Part shown: piece after piece, positions 10,098 to 19,081 of the stretch
Layout: every line of letters starts with the position of its first letter
Numbering within the stretch: position 1 is the stretch's first letter
NCBI GenBank assembly: GCA_024641475.1
Contig: JAHECZ010000004.1
Location: forward strand, 36,019-100,018
Direction of reading: 5' to 3'
DNA from: Gammaproteobacteria bacterium
GTDB lineage: Bacteria > Pseudomonadota > Gammaproteobacteria > UBA6429 > Thiohalophilaceae
Length of the DNA: 64,000 nt
The notes under the pieces: model-generated
Told to the model about the DNA's origin: nothing
The model's database searches: none
Seen by the model: only the letters and a program-made list of their open reading frames with translations
Made by a program: the position numbers and the translations under genes

Positions 10098-11992
10098 ACC
10101 TGCATCTCCTTGGCGTCTTTCTCAACTTGTTTCTCGCGACCTTTGCGTATACGTCGATATAACAAATACCCGACAGCAAATACAATTACGTTAGTGCCTA
10201 ATACAATACTGCCCACAATTTTCCAATCAAAGCCTTTTTTCTGCTTTTCTTCCGTAGCCCCATTTTCCGGATTTGGGGTTGGTTCAGCATGTTTATCTTC
10301 CTTTTTAGCTGCATGCGGATCTGCATGCGCATCCGGCACAGCCTGTTTTGATTCCGGGGAATGTGCTGGAATCTCAATTTTGATTGCCAATGATTGCGGA
10401 CCTTTTGTCACCGTCAGCAGTTGTTCAAAATCCATTTTAAGCGGATTACCGTCATAGCGCATCGCAGCCATCGTCAAAGTAAATTTCTGATTGGCGAATT
10501 TTACCGGTATTTCAATTACCCATTCCTGCTCATTGATTTGCGCCACCGTTTGGGGCGCTTCATCGTGAAACCGTACTTGCATGGAGACGCTTTCCGGTCG
10601 AATCAAACCAGGGTGAGGCAGGATGCTTATATGAAATGGTTTGTCGGGCGCTTCTTGTGTTATGGCAATGTTGGCCGGGCTGTCATAGACATTCAGGCTA
10701 TGATGCAGCTCGCGTTGAAAGGTCAAGCTCTTAGCCTGCACGATAGCTTCATAGCTACCCGGCTGTTCAATTTTATCCAGCAATACACTGTAGACACCGT
10801 CACCCTTGAGACTGTCCGGCGCCTGCCCATCATCGTGAAGAGCCAGACTTTGCGCCTTCTTTTGCGCATCGACCAGCTTTAATTCGAATTTTGTCTTCTC
10901 GAGCAAGTTGGAATTGGTAATGGTTTTATTATCTTCCAGTAAACGTGCCCGCACATCAAACCGATCGCCTAACAATAGTGTGTTTGGCAATTTATCAAGC
11001 TGCATACGTAAATTGGTCACCACCAGCACGCGATTATCCGGATCGACTTTTGCCTGCAATCCCCACGCACCCGCTTCCGGCGCTTTGATGGTAATCAGGT
11101 CATAGCCTTCTTCATGATGCCATTGGACATTTTCCGGATGTTCTTTCTCTGAGAGCATTTTCTTGTCAGGCTTAATCAAATGGGTAGTCGGACTATCTTT
11201 GGCCAGAAACACCAACACGGTGATATCACTGACATTCTTGTCCACCTGAAACGCATTATTTTCGATCGGCAGACTGTCAGCACCGACGGATTTTTCAAAC
11301 AATTTTAAAAATACCCGTTGTAGATCTTCCGCACTGGTCACTTTTTCAAATGAACCCCGTGTTGCCGATGAAATTGCCTGCAGCAAATCAAAATCCACCT
11401 TATCTGATAGCGCGATGGTATGTACGGTGACATCGGCTTGTTCCAATGCCGGTAATAATTCCTGCAACAATCGTCGCCGTGACTGTGCGTTTAATTGCGG
11501 ATCTTTTCCTATATCCACCATGCCGTCGGTCAACAAGATCATATGACGTCGGTAATGTGGATCGGGTTCTTTCCACCCGGCACTGGCTTTTCTCACCGCA
11601 TCTTCGATATTGGTAAATAAACCACGCGAATGGATTTTTGCAGCTTCGGCTCTTGCCGTATCACGCCAGGTTTTGTCGACATTACCCAGCGGCACCGGCA
11701 TTGCGACAAATTGACCAAAGGTCCAGACGCCGGCACGCGTATCTTTGGGTAGCAATTCCACTAATAAACGTAACGCCGGTGCACGTAAATTTTTTGGATC
11801 ATTTTGCTTCATGCTGCCGGAGACATCGATCAATACCCGAACATCACTTTTGGCATCGGCTCTCCCGGTTACCGGACTACTCAGTAAGCCGATAACGAGC
11901 ATGAAACTGATAAATAGCGTACTGCTCGCAGACGAGATATCTCTCCTCTGCCCGCGCAGCACCGCACCACTGATTTTTCCTTGTGAAATCAT
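10094..11992 (-). CDS. von Willebrand factor A domain membrane protein
   Basis: About 632 aa. Order: a hydrophobic N-terminal segment, a VWA domain with metal site DVSGS (in VLIDVSGSMKQ) and LLTDGMVD, a long beta-rich region with Ig-like character, a low-complexity H/A/E/P stretch, and a C-terminal membrane helix followed by a basic tail (RRIRKGREK). The layout resembles the TIGR03503 family, from memory. An in-frame GTG at 12046 gives a longer version, but a terminator at 12048-12073 lies only 2 nt from it, so a later start is likelier and I use the ATG at 11992. Function unknown; the coiled-coil partner is coupled downstream. Confidence 0.83.
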   Translation of the reverse strand: MISQGKISGAVLRGQRRDISSASSTLFISFMLVIGLLSSPVTGRADAKSDVRVLIDVSGSMKQNDPKNLRAPALRLLVELLPKDTRAGVWTFGQFVAMPVPLGNVDKTWRDTARAEAAKIHSRGLFTNIEDAVRKASAGWKEPDPHYRRHMILLTDGMVDIGKDPQLNAQSRRRLLQELLPALEQADVTVHTIALSDKVDFDLLQAISSATRGSFEKVTSAEDLQRVFLKLFEKSVGADSLPIENNAFQVDKNVSDITVLVFLAKDSPTTHLIKPDKKMLSEKEHPENVQWHHEEGYDLITIKAPEAGAWGLQAKVDPDNRVLVVTNLRMQLDKLPNTLLLGDRFDVRARLLEDNKTITNSNLLEKTKFELKLVDAQKKAQSLALHDDGQAPDSLKGDGVYSVLLDKIEQPGSYEAIVQAKSLTFQRELHHSLNVYDSPANIAITQEAPDKPFHISILPHPGLIRPESVSMQVRFHDEAPQTVAQINEQEWVIEIPVKFANQKFTLTMAAMRYDGNPLKMDFEQLLTVTKGPQSLAIKIEIPAHSPESKQAVPDAHADPHAAKKEDKHAEPTPNPENGATEEKQKKGFDWKIVGSIVLGTNVIVFAVGYLLYRRIRKGREKQVEKDAKEMQV

Positions 11993-12047
11993 GATAGTGA
12001 TAGCGGATGATCCCGCCAGAGCATTAATTTCAGCGGTTATACCCACA

Positions 12048-12073
12048 AATTAAAACGGCCCTTTCGGGCCGTT
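12048..12073 (-). terminator. terminator after the cco assembly genes
   Basis: On the minus strand AACGGCCC, GAAA loop, GGGCCGTT, then TTAATTT. It closes the ccoG-fixH-ccoI-ccoS-small ORF transcript and separates it from the VWA gene. Confidence 0.85.
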
Positions 12074-12099
12074 GAAGTGTAAAACTTACGACTTTACGA

Positions 12100-12201
12100 T
12101 CAATGCGCAATTAATACTGTTATTAACGAAAACCAGCTGAATGCGATTAACGCAATAATGATCGCCATCGGAAAATTCTGGAAGGTAAACAGGTCTTTCA
12201 T
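12100..12201 (-). CDS. 33-aa single-helix membrane protein at the end of the cco cluster
   Basis: A short ORF I translated by hand: start MKDLFTFQNF, then one membrane helix (about residues 11-31, PMAIIIALIAFSWFSLITVL), ending IAH. A Shine-Dalgarno GGAG lies six bases before the ATG. It sits 35 nt downstream of ccoS and upstream of the terminator, so it is on the same transcript. By position and size it could be a small cbb3 oxidase subunit or assembly factor (CcoM in Pseudomonas is similarly small), but I cannot show homology. Confidence 0.55.
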   Translation of the reverse strand: MKDLFTFQNFPMAIIIALIAFSWFSLITVLIAH

Positions 12202-12236
12202 GGGGGTCTCCACAACGTATATAAGGGAATTCTAAT

Positions 12237-12437
12237 TTACTTGTCCGGTCCAGACAAGGGTTGATTTGGTGATTTTTTGTGTTGCGGCACCCGGGGATCG
12301 TCATCATCCATCAGCATACGGTGGGCCGGGCCTTCCATATCCTCAAACTGACCCGATCGGACCGCCCACATAAAAGCCCACAGGGCGATAGCCAGCAGCA
12401 CTAACCCAAGTGGAATAAGCAAATACAGGATATTCAT
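12237..12437 (-). CDS. ccoS: cbb3 oxidase assembly protein CcoS
   Basis: 66 aa: one membrane helix (about residues 4-26), followed by VRSGQFEDMEGPAHRML and an acidic DDDD stretch, the typical CcoS pattern. CcoS is needed for cofactor insertion into cbb3 oxidase. It overlaps the end of ccoI by 4 nt, as is usual in this cluster. Confidence 0.93.
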   Translation of the reverse strand: MNILYLLIPLGLVLLAIALWAFMWAVRSGQFEDMEGPAHRMLMDDDDPRVPQHKKSPNQPLSGPDK

Positions 12438-14872
12438 AAGCGGGAAATGTCCTCGTTTGCCTGCCGTAAACGTAAGGCGTTGAGCACGACCATCAGGGAG
12501 CTGGCCGACATACCAATTCCGGCCATCCAGGGAGCGACCCAGCCCAAGGCCGCAAGTGGCAGTGCCACCAAATTATACAGGATTGCCCAGAGCAGATTCT
12601 GACGAATGACCTTCTGAGTGAACCGCGCCATGCGCATAGCAAATGCAACTGGCAATATGCGCTCGGATAACAACACCATATCACTACTTGCCTGCGCTAA
12701 CTGCGTACCACTGCCCATGGCGATCGAGACCTGAGCTACGGCTAACACCGGCGCATCATTCACACCATCACCCAGCATGGCAACAATCGCACCCGCGGCT
12801 TGCAACTCTTGCACCTTGCGTAATTTATCCTGTGGTAACAACTCACCAAGCCAGCTACTGATACCAAGTTGCTGTGCAACCTGTGCCACCACACTTTGAC
12901 GATCTCCACTAAATAATAAAACTTCGACGCCCAACTCCTGTAATTGCCGAACGGCAGTCTTTGCATCAGACCGCAATTCATCCTGCATATAAAATACGGC
13001 ATGCACCGATGTCGTATCTGCCAGCACAATTGCCGTCTGCTGACGTTGCGTATCCAGTACCAGCAGCTCACCCGCTGGCACCGCAAATTCTGGACGACCT
13101 ATGCGATAACGTGTTGTACCGACCGAGCCTTCCATACCAGCACCCGGCGTAGCAGTACAATCGGTAGCCTGAAGTGTTGCTTCCGAGGCATAGCGGAGAA
13201 TTCCCTGTGCCAGCGGGTGCTCCGAATTTCGCTCCAATGCTGCAGCAATTTGCAAGATTTCCTCGCGTGGCATATTGCTACGCACATCAACTGCATCAAC
13301 ACGTAATTGACCGTATGTCAGTGTGCCGGTTTTATCGAAAACCACATGTGTCACACGCGCCAGCGTTTCCAGCGCGTGACCGCGCGTCGTTAACACACCG
13401 GATTGCATCAAGCGTCCAGTCGCAGCAATCAGTGCCACTGGCGTTGCCAATGACAAGGCACACGGACAAGTCACCACCAAAACCGATATGACAATCCAAA
13501 ATGCATGTAATGGCCCGTTTGACCACCAGAGTGCGCCAACAAGAAATGCCACGATGAACAATGCTGCAACAAAATAACTGGCCACGGTATCTGCCAGCCT
13601 GGCGATATTAGGTTTCTCTGTTTGGGCGCGATCCAACAAGCGTTGAATCGCGGCAAGCACCGTGTCGGCACCAACCTTTTCAATACAGATCGTCAGTGGG
13701 CTGTCAATATTGACGCTACCACCAATCACCTGGTGATCATATTGTTTACGAATCGGTACACTTTCGCCAGTAAGCAATGACTCATCAACACTGCTGGACC
13801 CGGCGTGTACTTTTCCGTCTGCTGGAATGGTTTCGCCAGGTTTGACTAACACATAATCACCCGGGATCAATTCACTCACTGGAATTACTTTGGCCGCCCC
13901 GTTCGTATCCAGGCGTGTTGCCATGGCCGGAATCAGCCGGACCATGGCTTCAGCCGTTTCACCGGCACGGTGCCGTGCTTGCATTTCCAGATAACGCCCC
14001 GTCAATAAAAATAAAACAAACATGGTAATGGAATCAAAATAGACATCCTGCTGTTGCAGGACTGTTGCATAGGCACTTGCTACAAACGCAGCAATAATTG
14101 ATAACGCCACTGGTACATCCATACCCAAACGATGTAAACGCAAATCTCGCCAGGCAGATTGATAAAATGGCAATGCTGCATAGCCTATGACAGGAATCGT
14201 AATGACCAGACTCACCCAACGAAAGAAGTGCGCCAGCGCCGGATCAATACCGTAGTATTCTCCCGCATACATCGCCACCGCCAGCATCATGACTTGCATG
14301 GCGCCTAAACCTGCTACCGCCAGACGCCGCAAGGCCTTGTTACGTTCACGTCGGTGTACCAATTCCTGACGTTGCGCATCCACGGGATGGGCTTGATAAC
14401 CAATGGCGGTGATTGCCTGCAGGATATCGCTCAGTTGAATCTGTTCGTCATTCCATTTTACAGTGGCGCGATGGGTAGTGTAGTTGACACGAAACTCCAT
14501 GACACCGGGTAAGCGGCCAACATGGCGTTCATTCAACCAGACACAGGCGGCGCATACGATGCCTTCCAGGATCAGACTGGCTTCCTTGATAGTGTGTTGT
14601 GCAGAAGTACTGACAAACTGTTGCTGCAGTGTTGGATTATCGAAAATTTTTAATTGTTCCAGTTCTACTGGCACCAGATCCTGGGCGGTGGTCGCCGCAG
14701 CGGTGCGATAGCGGTAATAGTCAGTGAGATGATTATCGACGATGGCTTGTGCGACAGCCTTGCAACCAGGGCAACACATCGGCTGCGACTGTCCATTAAT
14801 AGCCACACGATAGTCAGACTGTGGCGGCACGTCCAGCCCACAGTGATAACATGTTACTTTTGCGTCAGTCAT
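12434..14872 (-). CDS. ccoI: copper-transporting P-type ATPase CcoI
   Basis: 812 aa P1B ATPase that delivers copper for cbb3 oxidase assembly. Seen: N-terminal Cys clusters (CYHCG at 9-13; MCCPGC), a heavy-metal-associated domain with CAAC in VCAACVWLNE, TGES phosphatase motif, the membrane CPC metal site (VTCPCALSLATP), DKTGTLT phosphorylation site, and GDGVNDAP hinge, with eight hydrophobic segments. It overlaps fixH upstream and ccoS downstream, so this is the CcoI (FixI) type rather than a CopA detoxifier. Confidence 0.95.
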   Translation of the reverse strand: MTDAKVTCYHCGLDVPPQSDYRVAINGQSQPMCCPGCKAVAQAIVDNHLTDYYRYRTAAATTAQDLVPVELEQLKIFDNPTLQQQFVSTSAQHTIKEASLILEGIVCAACVWLNERHVGRLPGVMEFRVNYTTHRATVKWNDEQIQLSDILQAITAIGYQAHPVDAQRQELVHRRERNKALRRLAVAGLGAMQVMMLAVAMYAGEYYGIDPALAHFFRWVSLVITIPVIGYAALPFYQSAWRDLRLHRLGMDVPVALSIIAAFVASAYATVLQQQDVYFDSITMFVLFLLTGRYLEMQARHRAGETAEAMVRLIPAMATRLDTNGAAKVIPVSELIPGDYVLVKPGETIPADGKVHAGSSSVDESLLTGESVPIRKQYDHQVIGGSVNIDSPLTICIEKVGADTVLAAIQRLLDRAQTEKPNIARLADTVASYFVAALFIVAFLVGALWWSNGPLHAFWIVISVLVVTCPCALSLATPVALIAATGRLMQSGVLTTRGHALETLARVTHVVFDKTGTLTYGQLRVDAVDVRSNMPREEILQIAAALERNSEHPLAQGILRYASEATLQATDCTATPGAGMEGSVGTTRYRIGRPEFAVPAGELLVLDTQRQQTAIVLADTTSVHAVFYMQDELRSDAKTAVRQLQELGVEVLLFSGDRQSVVAQVAQQLGISSWLGELLPQDKLRKVQELQAAGAIVAMLGDGVNDAPVLAVAQVSIAMGSGTQLAQASSDMVLLSERILPVAFAMRMARFTQKVIRQNLLWAILYNLVALPLAALGWVAPWMAGIGMSASSLMVVLNALRLRQANEDISRL

Positions 14873-15684
14873 TAACCTTTGGGCTTGTCCACATCGGTGG
14901 TAGCACGAATTTCATGTTGCTCATTACCGCGTTGAATATGCAGGACCATATCCCATCGCCCGGCATGCATCAGCATGACTTCCGCCTGATACTTGCCTGC
15001 ACCGCTGGCATGCATAATAAAGCTATTATCCAATCTGCCATCGCCGGGAAAATAGAACATACCCTTCACGGCATCTGCAATAACGGCTTGACCGTGTTTA
15101 TCCTGCACGCTCAACAATAACACAGCGGGTCTCCCGGCAGCAGGCAAATCACGCCAGCCATAGTCGACTTGCCAGCCCCGCTGTTGCTGAATTTCTCGTT
15201 GTTCCTGATAGGCATTAAACTGTTGCTCTTTTTCACGAAAATCATGACTCACATTACCGGTGAACACCGAGTGAATTTCGGCGCCAGCATGTTGCTTTGG
15301 TAATATCCAGCGGCCAATGACACTATCGGTACCATAATCCGCCAATATCACGAAGATCGTATTAACCAGAATCACCACAGCAAAAAAACTCACGATCACA
15401 ACCGGACCCCAGTGTCGCTTCGCAACGCCACCCGCTGCATCCTGCTTTTGTTTCGCCAGCATGGAGGCTATATAAATCGTTAACAAAAATATGGCGATGT
15501 GGATGGCAAAGACATCCAGTCCTGGCCAGGAAACAGCGCCGGCGATACTGACAACAAACATGGTCGCCACACTCACCAGCAAAGCGATTTGCAGAATCGA
15601 CAATCTGATAATGCGTCGTAACAGCATAAACATCAACAGGATTAGTACGATCCCCAGCGGAATAGTCAGCAACAGATTTTGCAT
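14872..15684 (-). CDS. ccoH: FixH/CcoH-like protein with an extended membrane N-terminus
   Basis: 270 aa. The C-terminal 130 residues match the FixH/CcoH pattern, a periplasmic beta domain with SHDFREKEQQFNAYQEQRE and a late GRWDMVLHIQRG. CcoH is required for cbb3 oxidase assembly and stability. Usual CcoH proteins are about 160-170 aa with a single membrane helix; this one has about 100 additional N-terminal residues with three further hydrophobic segments (about 1-22, 28-50, 57-77) before the usual helix at about 92-115. It abuts ccoG and ccoI with 1-nt overlaps. Confidence 0.85.
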   Translation of the reverse strand: MQNLLLTIPLGIVLILLMFMLLRRIIRLSILQIALLVSVATMFVVSIAGAVSWPGLDVFAIHIAIFLLTIYIASMLAKQKQDAAGGVAKRHWGPVVIVSFFAVVILVNTIFVILADYGTDSVIGRWILPKQHAGAEIHSVFTGNVSHDFREKEQQFNAYQEQREIQQQRGWQVDYGWRDLPAAGRPAVLLLSVQDKHGQAVIADAVKGMFYFPGDGRLDNSFIMHASGAGKYQAEVMLMHAGRWDMVLHIQRGNEQHEIRATTDVDKPKG

Positions 15685-17087
15685 TAATGCACCTCGGGGT
15701 TAAAGAAGGTGGCGTCGTGAGTAATGCGGACGCCTTGCATCAGCTCTACGCCGCTCACTACAAAGGTGAAGGATTGTTGAACTTGCGCGCTGATATTTTG
15801 TGGTTGCTTAACCAACACATCCACATTCTGACTCTGTTCAGGTAACAAGGTAATCACCTTGTCAGGCCGGGCGATCCATTCTGCCTGCATCCCCTGCAAA
15901 TCAATGGTGTAACTGACTGTCTGGCTCGTCTTGTTATTTAATTTTAAAATATAGTGATTCTGCACGTGTCCGTCGCTGAGCATGACATATAATGGCTGGC
16001 GGACCTGCTCCACACCTAATTCGATTGGCTTACGATTTGCAACACTCCACACCAGCAGAATACTCGCAACCAGCAAGGCCAGTCCGTACGCCATATTTTT
16101 AGGTTGCAACCAGATAGACCGTTTAGCCGGTGTCTGGGCCGTATAACGGATCAGGTTTGGTGGGAAATGAACCGCGTCCATAATACTGTTACACGCATCG
16201 ATGCATAATGCGCACGAGATACATTGATACTGTAAACCATTTCTGATATCTATCCCGGTCGGGCAGACCTGTACACAATAACCGCAATCGATACAATCAC
16301 CATAACCAATCTGTTGGCGCTGTTCACGTTGCAGCACCGTCTTATCCGGTTTATGTCGACCCTGTGTTGCTTCACCACGTTGCGTGTCATAGGCAACGAT
16401 CAAGGTATGCTCATCAAACATAACTGCCTGAAAGCGGGCATAAGGACACATATAAGTACAAACTTGTTCTCTCGCCAGACCAGCCATGACAAATGTACTG
16501 GCTGTCAAGAACAAGGTGGTGGCGTAGGCCGGAAATGGCGCTGCACCAGTAAAAAACGCAATAAATAGCTGCGGGGCTCTACCCCAGTACAAGACGAATG
16601 AGAATCCGGTTACGAAAGCCACCAGCAACCACAGCAACCATGTCACTGACATCAAACTTATTTTACGTGCATTCCATGCACCACAGGCTAATTTAATGCG
16701 TGCATTGCGTTCGCCTTGCACCAAACGTTCAATAAACTGAAAGACATCGGTCCATAATGTCTGGAAACAAAAATATCCGCAGAAAACTCGCCCGGCGATA
16801 CCGGTAACAAAAAACAATAACAACGCGCCAATAATCAACAAACCTGCCAGCCAGAAAATATCCTGCGCGTAAACAACCAGATCGAACAGATAAAATCGAC
16901 GATTGATCAAATCGAATATGACAGCCTGACCTGGGCCATGCTCCCTCGCCCAAGGCAACCAGGGCAACAGAAAATACACCCCGTAAGCCAATAGCAAGAT
17001 AGCGTATTTAATTGAGCGATAACGACCCTTAACCGATCTTGGAAAGATCGGCTCACGTGGTACATACGGATCGCTCGTTACATTCAT
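15684..17087 (-). CDS. ccoG: cytochrome c oxidase accessory protein CcoG
   Basis: 467 aa polyferredoxin, implicated in copper reduction during cbb3 assembly. Seen: several membrane helices in the first 220 residues, two ferredoxin-type clusters (CIDCGYCVQVCP and CISCALCIDAC) near residues 265-300, further Cys in the membrane part (CGYFCFQTLW, CTYMCPYARFQ), another helix, then an Ig-like C-terminal domain. First gene after the ccoNOQP terminator. Confidence 0.95.
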   Translation of the reverse strand: MNVTSDPYVPREPIFPRSVKGRYRSIKYAILLLAYGVYFLLPWLPWAREHGPGQAVIFDLINRRFYLFDLVVYAQDIFWLAGLLIIGALLLFFVTGIAGRVFCGYFCFQTLWTDVFQFIERLVQGERNARIKLACGAWNARKISLMSVTWLLWLLVAFVTGFSFVLYWGRAPQLFIAFFTGAAPFPAYATTLFLTASTFVMAGLAREQVCTYMCPYARFQAVMFDEHTLIVAYDTQRGEATQGRHKPDKTVLQREQRQQIGYGDCIDCGYCVQVCPTGIDIRNGLQYQCISCALCIDACNSIMDAVHFPPNLIRYTAQTPAKRSIWLQPKNMAYGLALLVASILLVWSVANRKPIELGVEQVRQPLYVMLSDGHVQNHYILKLNNKTSQTVSYTIDLQGMQAEWIARPDKVITLLPEQSQNVDVLVKQPQNISAQVQQSFTFVVSGVELMQGVRITHDATFFNPEVH

Positions 17088-17115
17088 TGTGCTTTAGTCA
17101 CTTGCCCTGTAAAAA

Positions 17116-17150
17116 GCAAAAAGGGTGCACGCCTTGTGGCCGCACCCTTT
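17116..17150 (-). terminator. terminator after ccoNOQP
   Basis: On the minus strand AAAGGGTGC, a 13-nt loop, GCACCCTTT followed by TTGCTTTTT. It lies between ccoP and ccoG, so the assembly genes may depend on read-through or their own promoter. Confidence 0.8.
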
Positions 17151-17180
17151 GATTGCCGACAATTCGAAAGCAGTGCCGCT

Positions 17181-18095
17181 TTACTTACCGCCACCTAATT
17201 CATGTACATAAATAGCCAGCATTTTGATTTCAGTTGGTGACAACCGCTCTTTCCAGGTTGGCATCTTGCGTGTCACGCCGTTCAACACCACCTGATGAAT
17301 GGCGGCACGTTTGGCCAATGCGGTTTTTGCAGCAGATACATCGGCAATCGTCCAGATTTTATCGGTGAGATTTGCCGAGCCCATGGCAATGTTACCAGTA
17401 CCTTTTTGGGTATGACACGATATGCAGCCGCCTTCCCCTTCGAAAATCTGTCTACCGCGCTGACTCATTTTGGCATCACTGGACTGCCCTGAAAGGGTTA
17501 GAACATATTCAGCAACCGCATCAATCTGCGCATCATCAAGACGACCTTTAAAACCCGGCATCATACCGGTGTGACCTTCCTTGATGGTGTTTTGAATTTG
17601 TTCAAAACTGCCGCCCCATAGCCAATCGTCATCGGCCAGATTCGGATATTTACCAATAATTCCGGCACCGCCGGCCTGATGACATGCCTGACAATTATCG
17701 GCATATAATACTTTGGCCATCGATTTGGCAAACTTGAGCTTCTCGGCATCCTTGAGAATATCCGCATAGCTGGTCTGATCCAACGCTTTCAGCAAAGGTG
17801 CTTGTGCAGCGCGTGCTGCCTGCATGTCTTGTTCATACAAGGCACGCGTATTCCAATGTGTGACAACATGTTTACCTTGTGCAGTCGTGTATTCAACCGT
17901 ATTCATCACGCCTTTTGTATAGGACTTGCCTATCGGCCAGGCCGGATAAAATACCCAATATATCAGTGCAAATACAACCGTGGCATAGAATGACCATAAC
18001 CACCAACGTGGCAATGGATTATTAAACTCCTGCAAATCACCGTCCCAGGCATGGCCGGTGGTTTGTGTTGATTGTGGTTTTTTATCAGTGCTCAT
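17181..18095 (-). CDS. ccoP: cbb3-type cytochrome c oxidase subunit III (di-heme)
   Basis: 304 aa diheme cytochrome c that passes electrons to CcoO/CcoN. Seen: N-terminal WDGDLQEFNNPLPRWW typical of CcoP, one membrane helix, then two heme c sites CQACH and CISCH, each with a distal Met candidate (TGMMPGF and TRKMPTW). The frame is open for 44 more codons upstream, but the ATG at 18095 is the usual start and overlaps the end of ccoQ by 11 nt. Confidence 0.96.
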   Translation of the reverse strand: MSTDKKPQSTQTTGHAWDGDLQEFNNPLPRWWLWSFYATVVFALIYWVFYPAWPIGKSYTKGVMNTVEYTTAQGKHVVTHWNTRALYEQDMQAARAAQAPLLKALDQTSYADILKDAEKLKFAKSMAKVLYADNCQACHQAGGAGIIGKYPNLADDDWLWGGSFEQIQNTIKEGHTGMMPGFKGRLDDAQIDAVAEYVLTLSGQSSDAKMSQRGRQIFEGEGGCISCHTQKGTGNIAMGSANLTDKIWTIADVSAAKTALAKRAAIHQVVLNGVTRKMPTWKERLSPTEIKMLAIYVHELGGGK

Positions 18096-18294
18096 GATGT
18101 TTACCTGCGGGTTGTTCATCAGACGTCGACTCATCATCGTCCAATGGAATATATTTGTATGATTCGAGACGCTTGGCGCGTTTCCGGTTGCTGTACACAT
18201 ACAGAACGATGCCAACAAAGGTGACAAACAGCAGCACCAGTGACAACGGCTTGCTATGTTCCATATGGGTAAACCATTCTAATAATTCGCGCAT
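18085..18294 (-). CDS. ccoQ: cbb3-type oxidase subunit IV CcoQ
   Basis: 69 aa: one membrane helix (about residues 17-35), followed by YSNRKRAKRLESYKYIPLDDDE, a basic-then-acidic tail typical of CcoQ, which stabilises the cbb3 complex. It lies between ccoO and ccoP with 14 nt and an 11-nt overlap. Confidence 0.93.
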   Translation of the reverse strand: MRELLEWFTHMEHSKPLSLVLLFVTFVGIVLYVYSNRKRAKRLESYKYIPLDDDESTSDEQPAGKHHEH

Positions 18295-18308
18295 AGGATC
18301 TAAATTAT

Positions 18309-19058
18309 TTATCGGAACTTGGTAAAGTGGCCATCTTCAAATTTACTGAAATCCACCATCGTACCTAATACCTGCAAATAGGCGACAAGCGCATCCATTT
18401 CGCTGATATTGTCACGCTCACCATCATAATTTTTGGACTCAGCCTGCGCGATCAGGTTATCTTCGGCAGCATTAATATCCAGTTCTTGTGCAATTTCTTT
18501 ACCAAAACGTTTGACGTTGTTATCAAATTCCTGCCTGGTAGCAGAATATGGTACGCCCACTTTTTTCAGAGCCCGCATTTTGTCCGCGATATCGATGTAT
18601 TCCAGATCTGTTTTAACCAGCCATGGATAGTTCGGCATGATTGATTCTTTTACGACTGAGCGTGGCGCAGTCAGATGTTGCACATGCCATTCATTGGAAT
18701 ACTTGCCACCGACACGTGCCAAATCCGGCCCGGTACGCTTGGAACCCCACTGGAAAGGATGATCATACTTTGATTCTGCTGCCAGCGAATAATGACCATA
18801 GCGCAACTTCTCATCACGAAATGGCCGAATCATTTGTGAATGGCATAAGTAACAGCCTTCACGTTGATAGATATCGCGACCAGCTAATTCCAGTGGCGTA
18901 TACGGGCGTACCGTTTCCTTGCCGTCAACTTCGACTTTTTCCACGGTGTCATCAATAAAATATAACGGCACAATTTCTACCAGCCCGGCGACACTGATAA
19001 CCAGCAGCGTCAACACAATTAACCAACCGGCATTGGTTTCTATGGTTTCATGTTTCAT
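18309..19058 (-). CDS. ccoO: cbb3-type oxidase subunit II (mono-heme)
   Basis: 249 aa membrane-anchored cytochrome c. Seen: N-terminal helix (about 13-33), heme site CYLCHSQ preceded by GRDIYQREG, the segment [23 protein letters not shown], and [13 protein letters not shown] near the end, all CcoO hallmarks. It lies 23 nt after ccoN. Confidence 0.96.
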   Translation of the reverse strand: MKHETIETNAGWLIVLTLLVISVAGLVEIVPLYFIDDTVEKVEVDGKETVRPYTPLELAGRDIYQREGCYLCHSQMIRPFRDEKLRYGHYSLAAESKYDHPFQWGSKRTGPDLARVGGKYSNEWHVQHLTAPRSVVKESIMPNYPWLVKTDLEYIDIADKMRALKKVGVPYSATRQEFDNNVKRFGKEIAQELDINAAEDNLIAQAESKNYDGERDNISEMDALVAYLQVLGTMVDFSKFEDGHFTKFR

Positions 19059-19081
19059 AAAATTATTTTCTCCTTAACCGA

